Source: Neptunomonas japonica DSM 18939 (lineage in GTDB: Bacteria > Pseudomonadota > Gammaproteobacteria > Pseudomonadales > Balneatricaceae). Taken from it: DNA of 64,000 nt. Below the pieces are notes generated by a model, which saw only the letters and a program-made list of their open reading frames with translations, searched no databases and was not told the DNA's origin. The stretch's first letter is position 1. Each line of letters begins with the position of its first letter. The position numbers and the translations under genes are program-made. Location: positions 62,001 to 126,000 of the forward strand of contig NZ_AUGR01000006.1 of NCBI RefSeq assembly GCF_000422765.1. The letters are read 5' to 3'. Positions 43,552 to 52,232 of this stretch are shown one piece after another.

Positions 43552-45012
43552 ATGTTATCACTAAAAGACGCGAGTTTACTTAAAACGCAGGCCTTCATAG
43601 ATGGCGAATGGCAAAGTGCATTAAGTGGCCAGACAATGCCTGTTTTAGATCCAGCAACGGGTCAACAGATTGCTGAAGTTCCGGATATGCGCGTGCAAGA
43701 AACTCAGCAAGCTATTGCTGCTGCTGAAAAGGCTTTTCCGTTGTGGAAAGCAAAAACAGCGAAAGAGCGTGCGCTTATCTTGCGTCGTTGGTTTGATTTA
43801 ATTGTTGAAGCAAAAGATGACCTTGCGCACTTGATGACAGCTGAACAAGGTAAGCCTCTTAGTGAAGCCGCGGGTGAAGTTTTGTATGGCGCTTCCTTCG
43901 TTGAGTGGTACGCAGAAGAAGGTAAGCGTGTTTATGGTGATCTGATTCCAGCTCAAGCCGCGGATAAGCGCATTATGGTGAGTAAAGAGCCTATCGGAGT
44001 TGTGGCAGCGGTTACGCCATGGAACTTTCCTAATGCGATGATCACTCGTAAATGTGCTCCAGCTCTAGCGGCCGGTTGCACCATGGTATTGAAGCCTGCT
44101 GAAGATACACCTTTGTCAGCACTGGCTTTGATGGTGCTAGCTGAGCGTGCAGGTATTCCTAAGGGCGTTATTAATGTTGTGACAACGGCACAGCCTGCGG
44201 TAGTTGGGCGAGTTCTAACGGATAGCCCTGTTGTTCGTAAGCTTTCATTTACTGGCTCAACAGGTGTTGGGAAGCAGCTGATGAGACAGTGTGCTGACAC
44301 AGTCAAGAAGATGTCTCTTGAGCTGGGTGGTAATGCGCCGCTTATCATTTTTGATGATGCAAACTTAGATAAAGCGGTTCAAGGTGCGGTGATTTCGAAA
44401 TTCCGTAATGCTGGGCAAACTTGTGTCTGTACTAACCGTATTTTGGTGCAGTCTAGTGTTTATGATGAATTCGTAGAAAAATTTAATAAAGCGGTGAATG
44501 AGCTAACAGTAGGGCATGGTTTGCAAGGTTCTTTTGATCAGGGTCCTATGATTAATCAAGCAGCCATTAGCAAAGTGTCTGAGTTGTTGGACGATGCCGT
44601 TCAAAAAGGCGCGCGATTAGTGTGTGGTGGTCAAGAACATGCGTTGGGCGGTACTTTTTATCAGCCAACCATCATCGCCGATGTGACCAATGACATGCGA
44701 GTTGCTCGTGAAGAAATATTTGGCCCTATCGCTCCGGTGTTTCGTTTTGAAACCGAAGCGCAGGCCATCGCAATGGCCAATGATACCGAATATGGCTTGG
44801 CGGCTTACTTCTATGCAAACGATTTGAGTCGTGTATGGCGCGTTTCAGAAGGGCTTGAGTACGGCATGGTTGCAGTAAATGAAGGCGTACTGTCTACCGA
44901 AGTTGCTCCCTTTGGTGGCGTTAAAGAATCAGGTATCGGTCGTGAAGGTTCGCGATACGGTATCGATGAATATCTTGAAATGAAATACACCTTGCTGGGT
45001 GGCATTAATTAA
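43552..45012 (+). CDS. davD: Glutarate/succinate semialdehyde dehydrogenase (DavD/GabD)
   Basis: The 486-residue aldehyde dehydrogenase has Glu in LELGGNAPLI, the nucleophile in NAGQTCVCTNR and the NAD motif TPWNFPNAM with FTGSTGVGK. It oxidises glutarate semialdehyde or succinate semialdehyde. Between the CoA-transferase and the transaminase genes, the glutarate version (DavD) is favoured. AGAG precedes the ATG. Confidence 0.92.
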   Translation: MLSLKDASLLKTQAFIDGEWQSALSGQTMPVLDPATGQQIAEVPDMRVQETQQAIAAAEKAFPLWKAKTAKERALILRRWFDLIVEAKDDLAHLMTAEQGKPLSEAAGEVLYGASFVEWYAEEGKRVYGDLIPAQAADKRIMVSKEPIGVVAAVTPWNFPNAMITRKCAPALAAGCTMVLKPAEDTPLSALALMVLAERAGIPKGVINVVTTAQPAVVGRVLTDSPVVRKLSFTGSTGVGKQLMRQCADTVKKMSLELGGNAPLIIFDDANLDKAVQGAVISKFRNAGQTCVCTNRILVQSSVYDEFVEKFNKAVNELTVGHGLQGSFDQGPMINQAAISKVSELLDDAVQKGARLVCGGQEHALGGTFYQPTIIADVTNDMRVAREEIFGPIAPVFRFETEAQAIAMANDTEYGLAAYFYANDLSRVWRVSEGLEYGMVAVNEGVLSTEVAPFGGVKESGIGREGSRYGIDEYLEMKYTLLGGIN

Positions 45013-45026
45013 TAGGAAAGTTTGGA

Positions 45027-46298
45027 ATGACAACGAATAAAGAGATGCAAGCACGCCGCGAAAACTCGGTTGCTCGCGGTGCGGCAAATATCACTCAGTT
45101 TTATGCAGAAAAAGCGGTAAACGCTGAAGTTTGGGATGTTGAAGGTAAGCGTTACATCGACTTTGCTGGCGGTATTGGTGTATTGAATATTGGGCATTTA
45201 CACCCAAAAGTTGTAGCGGCTGTTGAAGCGCAGCTACATAAGCTCATGCATACTTGTTTTCATGTTATGCCTTACGAGCCGTACATTGCGTTGGCTGAAA
45301 AGCTGAACGATATTACACCTGGTAACCATGCTAAGAAAACTTTGTTGTTAAACACCGGCGCTGAGGCTGTTGAAAATGCGGTTAAAGTTGCTCGTGCAGC
45401 AACAGGCCGCTCGGCAGTTATCGCTTTTAACGGCGCATTTCATGGCCGTACGATGATGGGTATGGCGTTGACGGGTAAGGTTGTACCTTATAAGCAAGGG
45501 TTTGGTCCTTTTCCTGCTGAGGTTTTCCACGCACCTTACCCTAATGCGTACTATGGTGTTTCAGCTGATGATTCACTTAACGCTGTTAAAAACTTGCTGA
45601 AAACAGATGTTGATCCTGGCCGTGTAGCGGCGATTATTATTGAACCTGTTCAAGGTGAAGGCGGTTTTTATCAGGCGCCTACTGAATTTATGCAATCTCT
45701 GCGTGCTCTATGTGATGAGCATGGCATCTTGATGATTGTCGATGAAGTTCAGTCTGGTTTTGCACGTACGGGTAAAATGTTTGCTGTTGAGCACTCTGGT
45801 GTGACACCTGACTTTATCTGCATGGCAAAAAGCTTGGCCGGTGGGATGACATTGTCTGCTTTAGTGGGTAGCGCTGAGCTAATGGACGTTCCAGGCCCTG
45901 GCAGTATCGGTAGTACTTATGGTGGTAGCCCTATGGCATGTGCTGCTGCATTAGCGACTATCGAAGTGATCGAAGAGGAAGGCCTGCTCGAGCGTAGTAA
46001 TGAAGTAGGGCAGTTAATCACTTCTCGCTTCTTGGCTATGAAAGAGTCTGGATTAACCTGTATTGATCATATTCGTGCAACCGGCGGTATGATTGCGTGC
46101 GAACTGTTCGACGAGCAGGGTAATCCAAACCCTGATTTGGCAAAACAACTAGTCGCAAAAGCAACAGCGAGTGGGTTGTTGTTGCTTTCTTGCGGTACTT
46201 TTGCAAATACAATTCGTGTGCTCGTTCCATTAACGGCTTCTAATGCGTTAATAGAAGAGGGATTGGATATTATGGAAAGCTGCTTACGCGAGTTGTAA
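45027..46298 (+). CDS. davT: 5-aminovalerate / 4-aminobutyrate transaminase (DavT/GabT)
   Basis: The 423-residue class III PLP transaminase has the motif FNGAFHGRTMMGMALTGK, the IVDEVQSGFARTGK stretch and the PLP lysine in CMAKSLAGGM. It moves the amino group of 5-aminovalerate (or GABA) to 2-oxoglutarate, giving glutarate semialdehyde. Gene order gcdH-gcdG-davD-davT makes this the terminal part of lysine degradation by 5-aminovalerate. GGAAAG lies before the ATG. Confidence 0.92.
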   Translation: MTTNKEMQARRENSVARGAANITQFYAEKAVNAEVWDVEGKRYIDFAGGIGVLNIGHLHPKVVAAVEAQLHKLMHTCFHVMPYEPYIALAEKLNDITPGNHAKKTLLLNTGAEAVENAVKVARAATGRSAVIAFNGAFHGRTMMGMALTGKVVPYKQGFGPFPAEVFHAPYPNAYYGVSADDSLNAVKNLLKTDVDPGRVAAIIIEPVQGEGGFYQAPTEFMQSLRALCDEHGILMIVDEVQSGFARTGKMFAVEHSGVTPDFICMAKSLAGGMTLSALVGSAELMDVPGPGSIGSTYGGSPMACAAALATIEVIEEEGLLERSNEVGQLITSRFLAMKESGLTCIDHIRATGGMIACELFDEQGNPNPDLAKQLVAKATASGLLLLSCGTFANTIRVLVPLTASNALIEEGLDIMESCLREL

Positions 46299-46312
46299 TA
46301 GCCTAGCCAGAT

Positions 46313-46353
46313 AACTGACTATTGGTTTTTATCAATCAGTAGTCAGTTTTTTA
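46313..46353 (+). terminator. Terminator of the gcdH-davT operon
   Basis: AACTGACTA (46313-46321) pairs with TAGTCAGTT (46340-46348), followed by TTTTTA; an inner ATTGG/TCAAT stem extends it. Confidence 0.82.
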
Positions 46354-46370
46354 TTGTCCGGCTAAATATT

Positions 46371-46409
46371 TGATATAATCCAATAAACGTAATTATTACA
46401 GGGTATTGG
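46371..46409 (+). promoter_or_regulatory. Extended -10 promoter and nested operator dyad of the XRE-cupin gene
   Basis: TGATATAAT (46371-46379) is an extended -10 element. Over and after it lie the concentric dyads CCAATA...TATTGG (46380-46385 and 46404-46409) and GTAATTATTAC (46389-46399), centred within half a base of each other. The site covers the expected transcription start, so it is a good autorepression operator. Confidence 0.6.
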
Positions 46410-46410
46410 T

Positions 46411-46944
46411 GTGGATGTTGGTGAGAGATTAAAACAGATACGTAAACTTAAAGGTATTTCCCAGCGTGAGTTGGCGAAGCGTGCTGGTGTTACTAATAGC
46501 ACAATATCTATGATAGAAAAAAATGGCGTAAGCCCTTCTGTTAGTTCTCTTAAAAAAATCTTAGCGTGTGTCCCTATCTCGATTGGTGATTTCTTTGCGA
46601 ATGAAGCTGAGCCTGAGAAAGTGGTTTTTCGGGCAGACGAGCAGCCAGATGTAGGAACTGACAAGGTTAAGTTGCTTTTAATTGGAGCAACGGTAAAAGG
46701 GCGTACCACTAATATAATGCGTGAATACTACCCGCCCGGAGCTGATACTGGGGCTGACATGCTACAGCATGAAGGGGAAGAGGGTGGTGTTGTTTTAAAA
46801 GGTGTCATTGAGCTGACAGTTGGGCTTGATGTTTACAATCTGGAAGAAGGAGATGGGTTCTATTTTAGCAGCACCATCCCCCACCGTTTTAGAAACACAT
46901 CAAATGAAGAGTGTCAGATTATCAGCTCCAATCCAGCAAGCTAG
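46411..46944 (+). CDS. XRE-cupin transcriptional regulator (PuuR-like)
   Basis: The 177-residue protein has an N-terminal HTH (about 5-58: LKQIRKLKGISQRELAKRAG, then TNSTISMIEKNG) and a C-terminal cupin domain (about 105-172: REYYPPGADTG, HEGEEGGVVLKGVIEL, EGDGFYFSSTIPHRF). PuuR-type proteins sense polyamines or amino acids and often control their catabolism, so it is a likely regulator of the dav/gcd genes. The start is GTG at 46411 with AGGG upstream. Confidence 0.88.
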   Translation: MDVGERLKQIRKLKGISQRELAKRAGVTNSTISMIEKNGVSPSVSSLKKILACVPISIGDFFANEAEPEKVVFRADEQPDVGTDKVKLLLIGATVKGRTTNIMREYYPPGADTGADMLQHEGEEGGVVLKGVIELTVGLDVYNLEEGDGFYFSSTIPHRFRNTSNEECQIISSNPAS

Positions 46945-46963
46945 ATAAAACATCTAGGTTATG

Positions 46964-47003
46964 TCTAATACGGTGTTATGCATTTACATGCCACTGTATT
47001 AGA
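46964..47003. repeat. Hairpin between the convergent XRE-cupin and barrel genes
   Basis: TCTAATACGGTG (46964-46975) and CACTGTATTAGA (46992-47003) pair over 12 bases with one G-T pair. The second arm covers the stop codon of the barrel gene. It may act as a bidirectional end signal. Confidence 0.5.
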
Positions 47004-48225
47004 AATAACGCTCAAGCCCTATTTGTATATGGTCATCTTTGTCCATCCAAGAGAGTAGGTCGGCATTATCATCTGTTGAGAAGAATCTACCGTCTACCGA
47101 TATTTTCCATTTGTCTCCTAGTCGCCGGCTCGCTTCAACTTGAAAGCTGCTGCTGTCGTAGTCAACATCGTAAATTACTCCCGCTAGCAGTTCTGTGCTT
47201 GATGTGTCATTGAGTGCTAAGCGTGCGCCGATCGAGATATCATTTTGGAAAACTGCTGATGCATCTTTTCCTCGTTGGTCCCAGCCATACTCCAATAGTA
47301 CCCCTAAGTCGGCGTTGCTTTCTTGGACACCATAAAAGGTGTATTCGAAACCTGCTTGCGCTGCCCAATAGGTGTCTGACTTGCTGTCGCGCCAGATGGT
47401 TTCTGCTTTCCATAGCCAGCTCTCTATTGTGGCTTGCAAGTCAAATCCGAATTGATTCATCTGCTCATAATAGGGTACTAGAATAGCTTCGCCGTTTTTT
47501 GTTCCCATTTCTAAAACGGGATCTCTATTGGTTCCACGAAACCAGTGGGCACCTACGTCGAAATCTCCAACAGAGTGGCTCCATCGCACGGCTAAGTCTG
47601 TATGAAGTTCATTATTGCTTGCTTCATATCGGGCTTGCTCAGTGTCAACCACCATGCCTGAGCGTAGGCGGCCCTTCTTTCCTGGGAAGGTTTGTTCCCG
47701 AAAACCAGGTAGCACGTATAGATCAACAATTCCCCAGTCTTTTACCAGAGAAAGGTTGATCATCGATTGTCCTAGCTTGTCTTCACCATCAATATCTTCG
47801 ACGCTGTCGCTTTGGTTTATCACATCAACAAGATGCTGAAACTCAGTCACCCCCCAGAATACTTTTTGTATTCCGGTTCGCAGTTCCCAGTCATCCCCTT
47901 GATGTATCCAGCTCAACTCGCGTATATCAGCATGCGTTCTTTCATTGTCATGCTGGTCTAGCCGTAAAAATGGCTTAAAAGTTAAAGAATCTAAACCATC
48001 GTTCCATTGCCAGAAAAAATCAGGTTCAACGGCTACAGAAGTATTCACATCCTGATATTGGTCAGAGAATTGTGGGCTTTCAGGAAACAGTCTTAACTCA
48101 GCGGTTACTTTACCCGAAGCTTCAAATTCCACATTGGCGTTAGCTTGAGAAGTAAATGCTAATATTAGCCCCATGCTGGTTAGTTTAATTCCATGTTGGT
48201 AGTTGTAGCTTCGAAGTAAAGACAT
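46999..48225 (-). CDS. Predicted outer-membrane beta-barrel protein of the RND cluster
   Basis: The 408-residue protein has a signal peptide region (about 15-30, ending SQANANVEF), many alternating-hydrophobic strands and a C-terminal phenylalanine in QIGLERYF, the outer-membrane sorting signal. It is rich in Trp and Asp and has no clear name; it resembles the uncharacterised barrels found beside LolA-like and RND exporter genes. It is the third gene of the cluster (2 bases after the LolA-like stop). The exported substrate is unknown. Confidence 0.72.
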   Translation of the reverse strand: MSLLRSYNYQHGIKLTSMGLILAFTSQANANVEFEASGKVTAELRLFPESPQFSDQYQDVNTSVAVEPDFFWQWNDGLDSLTFKPFLRLDQHDNERTHADIRELSWIHQGDDWELRTGIQKVFWGVTEFQHLVDVINQSDSVEDIDGEDKLGQSMINLSLVKDWGIVDLYVLPGFREQTFPGKKGRLRSGMVVDTEQARYEASNNELHTDLAVRWSHSVGDFDVGAHWFRGTNRDPVLEMGTKNGEAILVPYYEQMNQFGFDLQATIESWLWKAETIWRDSKSDTYWAAQAGFEYTFYGVQESNADLGVLLEYGWDQRGKDASAVFQNDISIGARLALNDTSSTELLAGVIYDVDYDSSSFQVEASRRLGDKWKISVDGRFFSTDDNADLLSWMDKDDHIQIGLERYF

Positions 48226-48226
48226 A

Positions 48227-49024
48227 TTAACGAGCCCGTTTTAATGAGTTTTTATTAAAGTCTGCGTCATTTAGGCCTTCTTTAAAGCGATAATCGCTCC
48301 AGATAAGGTCTGTATTTTTCTTGGTTTGATGATTTACCATTTTCATCAGATCAGGACGCCAATGCTTGCCTAGGTATTGTTTATAACCATCATAGGTGAG
48401 TGTTTTTAATGGTGCACCTTTTCTGTCATAAAATTCAATTTTATGTAGTCGGTATTCCGACTGGTCGATCCAAGAGATGCGACGCGTGTATCCTGAGTAT
48501 TTATCAATAGGATATTGCTCAATAACGGAGCATTGTTCGACGCCGCAAGGCTCGTTACGTAGAAATTTATAGGTGTACTTTTCGATTTCAAAAGACGTGA
48601 GGTCCTCGTAAGCAAATTCTGAACCCATAAAAGGACCTGATTTATTTCTTGAGGCTATGCGTTTCACTCGCTTTAATGCGGGTAAGTAAAGCCATTGATC
48701 ATCGGCTCCTACGGGGTGTGAAAAGCTCAGAAAAGCAGTCCCTTTTACATCCAGAGGCTTATCAAAAATACTTAAGCTTTTGTCGCCGTCAGTTTCTTGC
48801 TCAAGTGATTTCAAACGAATTTCTCGTATGCTTTCCTGGCCTTGACTATTACGCAATACCATGGTCATTTGGGCCTGCATATCCCTCCAGCCTAAATCGC
48901 TTTGCTTGGTTTTTTGGGCAATAGCTAGGCCTTTGTCTTCTGCTGATTCAGCCGTGGCATAAGAGGCTGATCCGAGTATCAAAGCGGATAGAATCCAGCT
49001 AAGCGGTTTTAGTTGAAGGTTCAT
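48227..49024 (-). CDS. LolA-like periplasmic lipoprotein-sorting-type protein
   Basis: From ATG at 49024 the 265-residue protein has a signal peptide (MNLQLKPLSWILSALILGSA, ending TAES) and the LolA/LppX-like fold of the 'outer-membrane lipoprotein-sorting protein' group: QAQMTMVLRNSQGQESIREI, FLSFSHPVGADDQWLYLPAL and SGPFMGSEFAYEDL. Unlike LolA it carries extra C-terminal strands (TLTYDGYKQYLGKHWRP). It probably shuttles a hydrophobic ligand between the exporter and outer membrane. AGGAGAG precedes the ATG. The gene overlaps the exporter by 26 bases. Confidence 0.82.
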   Translation of the reverse strand: MNLQLKPLSWILSALILGSASYATAESAEDKGLAIAQKTKQSDLGWRDMQAQMTMVLRNSQGQESIREIRLKSLEQETDGDKSLSIFDKPLDVKGTAFLSFSHPVGADDQWLYLPALKRVKRIASRNKSGPFMGSEFAYEDLTSFEIEKYTYKFLRNEPCGVEQCSVIEQYPIDKYSGYTRRISWIDQSEYRLHKIEFYDRKGAPLKTLTYDGYKQYLGKHWRPDLMKMVNHQTKKNTDLIWSDYRFKEGLNDADFNKNSLKRAR

Positions 49025-51350
49025 CAGTCTCTCCTTGTTTGTTCTCATTAGTAATCTGGTCGTTAGTGGTATTGTTGCTGTCGAGCTTCATTAACAGAGG
49101 CGGCAGGAATAAGAAATCCACAACCAGCGCAATGAGTATAGTTATAGCCGTGAGCAGCCCCATATCAGCATTGATCTTGAAGCTTGATTGGGCTAATACC
49201 AAGAACCCTGCGACTAAAACGAAAGTGGTAATCCACAGGGCTCGTCCTACACTCGCAAAGGCGTACTGCACCGCCTCTGTGGAGTCTTTACCTTTGTCGA
49301 CTCGGGCGTGGCGGTACTTGCTCAGAAAATGCACAGTATCGTCAACAACAATACCCAGTGTCATACCTGCAACAACAGATAGTGCTAACCCTACTTGACC
49401 ATCAATAAAGTACCAAATACCAAAACCCATTGCTGCGGGTGCTAAATTTGGCAGTAAGCTTATGAGTCCATAACGCACGGATTTTAATGCAATCCCCAAT
49501 AAGAAAGAAATTAATATCAGTGCAAAAGTAATTCCGATCAGCATGCTCTGAATATTACGTTGTCCAATATGAGCAAACATTAGTGTTGGGCTGGCAATTT
49601 GAACTGTATATTGAGGAGCGTTGTCTGCAAACCATTTGTACAGTCGTTCTTCTAACTTAACTTGTTCGTTACTCGTTAGATTTTTAAACGTACCAACAAT
49701 ACGTGATGAAGACTTATCGACATTCAACTGGTTGTTGAGATCTAGCCCGTAAGGAAGTGACATCTCATATAGTAATAGGTATTGCGCGGCGAGTTCGCGA
49801 TTCTCAGGCAGTTTGTAGTATGCTGGGTCATCGCCATGCATATTTTTATTCAAGCGCTTAACGATATCAGTCAGAGTGCTTACATGGTCAGTTTCTGGTT
49901 GAGCTCTTAACCATTGGCTAAAGTTCTCTACAGTATTTAGGTAAGCGGGTGCATTAATACCACTGGATTCGCCTGTGTTGACTGAGATCTCAATAGAAGT
50001 CAAACCTGAGAGGTTATCCTGCATGAAATCGGTTGCTTGGCGAAAGGGAACTGTCTCATCAAAGTACTTAACAAAGTCATCATTAAGCTTATTAAAGGGT
50101 ACGAATACTACCAAGGCGAGAATGATAACTGTCATGCTTGGGAGTAAAGTTTTCCGGTAGGAGATAACGAAAGCAGAAAGTTTGTCCATTAATCCCGTTG
50201 TTTCTTCTTTTTGAGGCTTAACTTTGATGGGTAGAAGCATCAACAGAGCTGGGAAAAGAGTAATGGATAGCACGAAAGCAATCATGACTCCTGCTGCCAC
50301 CATGTTTCCAAGGTCACGAAACGGAGGAGAGTCAGAAAAGTTCATACTCAAGAAACCTATCGCAGTCGTCGCGCTGGTTAGGAATACCGGACTAAAATTG
50401 ATACGTAAGCTGGTTCTTAAGGCTTTACTTTTTTCTTCACCTTGTCTTAGTTCGTAAAAGAAGCTTGCTAAAATATGCACGCAGTCAGCGACAGCTAGTG
50501 TCATAACAACCGTTGGAGTGCTGATGGAGGGCCCTGTTAAATAGAACCCCGTCCAGCCTGCTAACCCCATTGTGCTCAATATAGTGAAAATAATAATAAC
50601 AATGGTCGCCAGTGCGCCACTAAATGTGCGTAGCAAAAATATAATAGCGACGATGACTATAAGAAACATGAGTGGAACGAGTGTTGTAAAATCGTTCTGT
50701 GATGCCTCAGCAAAACTGTTGTTCATCATAATCATGCCCGATAGGTACAGATCTACCCCTGGGTTGGCTTTGACGAATTGAGCTTCTAATTCCCTTATTT
50801 TACTTACAACTTCCGGAACTTCCGCGACAGGGTTTATGCCTGGTAGCTGTATAGTAATATTTACAACAGAAACGTGCCCTTGGGGTGATATTAACTTGCT
50901 TCGCATCAGAGGGTCGTTGGTTGCCAGTGTTTTTAATCTTGGCATATCGTTCTGAACGAGTGTTTCTGGATCGAGCACCAGATCCTCAACGATAAGGTCA
51001 TCATCCTCCGCAACAGTGTGCTGAAAGTTAGTGATGGAATCGACGCGAGTTGAATAAGGTACTTGCCATGACTGTAATGTCAATTCATGAATAGCAGCAA
51101 GGCGTTCCGGCGTGAAGATAGAGCCTTCTTTTGGCGCGATAATAAACGCTACATTATCGCTTTTGTTATAAACCTTTTGCATGCTTTCAAAAGAGGTCAG
51201 CTGTGGGTTTTCCTCACTGAAGAACACACGGTAATCACTTTTGAAAACTAGGTTTTTAGCACCTGCTGCTGCAGCTACCACTAGAATGATGCTGACCAGT
51301 AAGACCCAGATAGGGTGCTTAATGGCAACATCAAAGACACGTTCTTTCAT
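48999..51350 (-). CDS. RND/MMPL family exporter
   Basis: The 783-residue protein has the two-fold RND layout: an N-terminal helix (about 12-32), a large periplasmic loop, five or six helices (about 220-375), a second helix (about 395), loop, and a second helix set (about 625-760). The charged motifs for proton relay are in TLAVADCVHILASFF and GIVVDDTVHFLSKY. It belongs to the MMPL/HAE3-like group that moves hydrophobic molecules, often hopanoids, sterols or lipids. It starts after a terminator and a TetR-type site and heads an operon with the LolA-like and barrel genes. Confidence 0.88.
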   Translation of the reverse strand: MKERVFDVAIKHPIWVLLVSIILVVAAAAGAKNLVFKSDYRVFFSEENPQLTSFESMQKVYNKSDNVAFIIAPKEGSIFTPERLAAIHELTLQSWQVPYSTRVDSITNFQHTVAEDDDLIVEDLVLDPETLVQNDMPRLKTLATNDPLMRSKLISPQGHVSVVNITIQLPGINPVAEVPEVVSKIRELEAQFVKANPGVDLYLSGMIMMNNSFAEASQNDFTTLVPLMFLIVIVAIIFLLRTFSGALATIVIIIFTILSTMGLAGWTGFYLTGPSISTPTVVMTLAVADCVHILASFFYELRQGEEKSKALRTSLRINFSPVFLTSATTAIGFLSMNFSDSPPFRDLGNMVAAGVMIAFVLSITLFPALLMLLPIKVKPQKEETTGLMDKLSAFVISYRKTLLPSMTVIILALVVFVPFNKLNDDFVKYFDETVPFRQATDFMQDNLSGLTSIEISVNTGESSGINAPAYLNTVENFSQWLRAQPETDHVSTLTDIVKRLNKNMHGDDPAYYKLPENRELAAQYLLLYEMSLPYGLDLNNQLNVDKSSSRIVGTFKNLTSNEQVKLEERLYKWFADNAPQYTVQIASPTLMFAHIGQRNIQSMLIGITFALILISFLLGIALKSVRYGLISLLPNLAPAAMGFGIWYFIDGQVGLALSVVAGMTLGIVVDDTVHFLSKYRHARVDKGKDSTEAVQYAFASVGRALWITTFVLVAGFLVLAQSSFKINADMGLLTAITILIALVVDFLFLPPLLMKLDSNNTTNDQITNENKQGETDEPSTKTA

Positions 51351-51365
51351 AATTCACTCCGTTTA

Positions 51366-51378
51366 TGACGAACAGCCA
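51366..51378 (-). promoter_or_regulatory. Imperfect TetR operator copy upstream of the RND gene
   Basis: TGACGAACAGCCA matches 10 of 13 positions of the palindrome at 52186-52198 (reading it with central A) and lies 16 bases before the RND start codon. It may be a second binding site of the TetR protein. Confidence 0.45.
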
Positions 51379-51385
51379 CTCGTTA

Positions 51386-51413
51386 ATAAAATAGCAACAT
51401 TGGTACGTTGCTA
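51386..51413 (-). terminator. Terminator between the TetR and RND genes
   Basis: On the minus strand TAGCAAC and GTTGCTA arms (51407-51413 and 51392-51398) are followed by TTTTATT. It separates the regulator from the exporter operon. Confidence 0.72.
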
Positions 51414-51417
51414 ATGG

Positions 51418-52170
51418 TTAGATTGCGAGGATATTCCCTCTATCCTTCAGGAGGTTAACTTCTTGTAAAAAGGTAGTAGACTTAAATTTACTGATGGTGC
51501 TAGCCCAATCAAATTCATGAGTAAGGGGATGAAATTGAAATCCATCAAAAAGAATATGTACATTGTTGATCAGCTCGCGTTCTACGATTAGATTGGAGCG
51601 TGTTCCACAGTGTTCAATATTCTGTAAAAGGAGCGCGTTTGTTCCAAAACTAAGGCTCCAGCAGGCAAAAGAAAGCTGTTCTAATGTCATGGGTACAGGA
51701 GGAGATATTTCACCCCTGTTCAGAGAATCTTGGAAAATAGAGACAATAGGACCAATGAGTTTTCCTTCCAGTTGGAGGTGCTCTTCTTGCCTTGATGCAG
51801 ATGCTTTATCTGTAATATTGGATGTTTTTGCAGTGAGCACTAGCATAAACAGTGTTGGGTAAAGCTTTGCATAAAGCATATAAGCGAAATGAATAGCGAG
51901 ACCTTGCTCTCTTGGTAGGCCTTCATACTTATGCGCCCGGTTAAATAGCTCAGCTAGAATGCTCATGCCACGGTTACATAGGCCAAGAAGAAGGTCTTCT
52001 TTGCTATTGAAATGGTTGTAGACAGTGCCTTTTGAAAAGGGTAACTCTTTTACCAGCTTATCAATAGTCAGTGCTGCAATGCTTTCGCGTTGTATGAACG
52101 CGTGAGCACAGTCCAATAGGATGTTTTCTCTTTCGAGTTGAGCTTTGTGATCGAGTATACGTGGAGACAT
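51418..52170 (-). CDS. TetR/AcrR regulator of the RND cluster
   Basis: The 250-residue protein has the TetR HTH at about 31-57 (ALTIDKLVKELPFSKGTVYNHF) and a long helical ligand domain. It is encoded directly upstream of the RND operon. A 13-bp palindrome at 52186-52198, 15 bases before its start, fits an autoregulatory operator. The ligand is probably a hydrophobic substrate of the exporter (inference). Confidence 0.87.
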   Translation of the reverse strand: MSPRILDHKAQLERENILLDCAHAFIQRESIAALTIDKLVKELPFSKGTVYNHFNSKEDLLLGLCNRGMSILAELFNRAHKYEGLPREQGLAIHFAYMLYAKLYPTLFMLVLTAKTSNITDKASASRQEEHLQLEGKLIGPIVSIFQDSLNRGEISPPVPMTLEQLSFACWSLSFGTNALLLQNIEHCGTRSNLIVERELINNVHILFDGFQFHPLTHEFDWASTISKFKSTTFLQEVNLLKDRGNILAI

Positions 52171-52185
52171 AAATAATTCTTTTAG

Positions 52186-52198
52186 TGACGATTCGTCA
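52186..52198. promoter_or_regulatory. TetR-type operator (13-bp palindrome)
   Basis: TGACGA-T-TCGTCA is a perfect palindrome around one central base, 15 bases before the TetR start codon. The shape is typical of TetR/AcrR operators. Confidence 0.65.
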
Positions 52199-52232
52199 AA
52201 AATAGCTCAAAAGAATATAAATGTAAAATTAA

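Noticed and set aside
46911-47213. Plus-strand frame of 100 codons across the end of the XRE-cupin gene
   Set aside because: It overlaps two supported genes and runs antisense to the barrel gene; composition is not protein-like.
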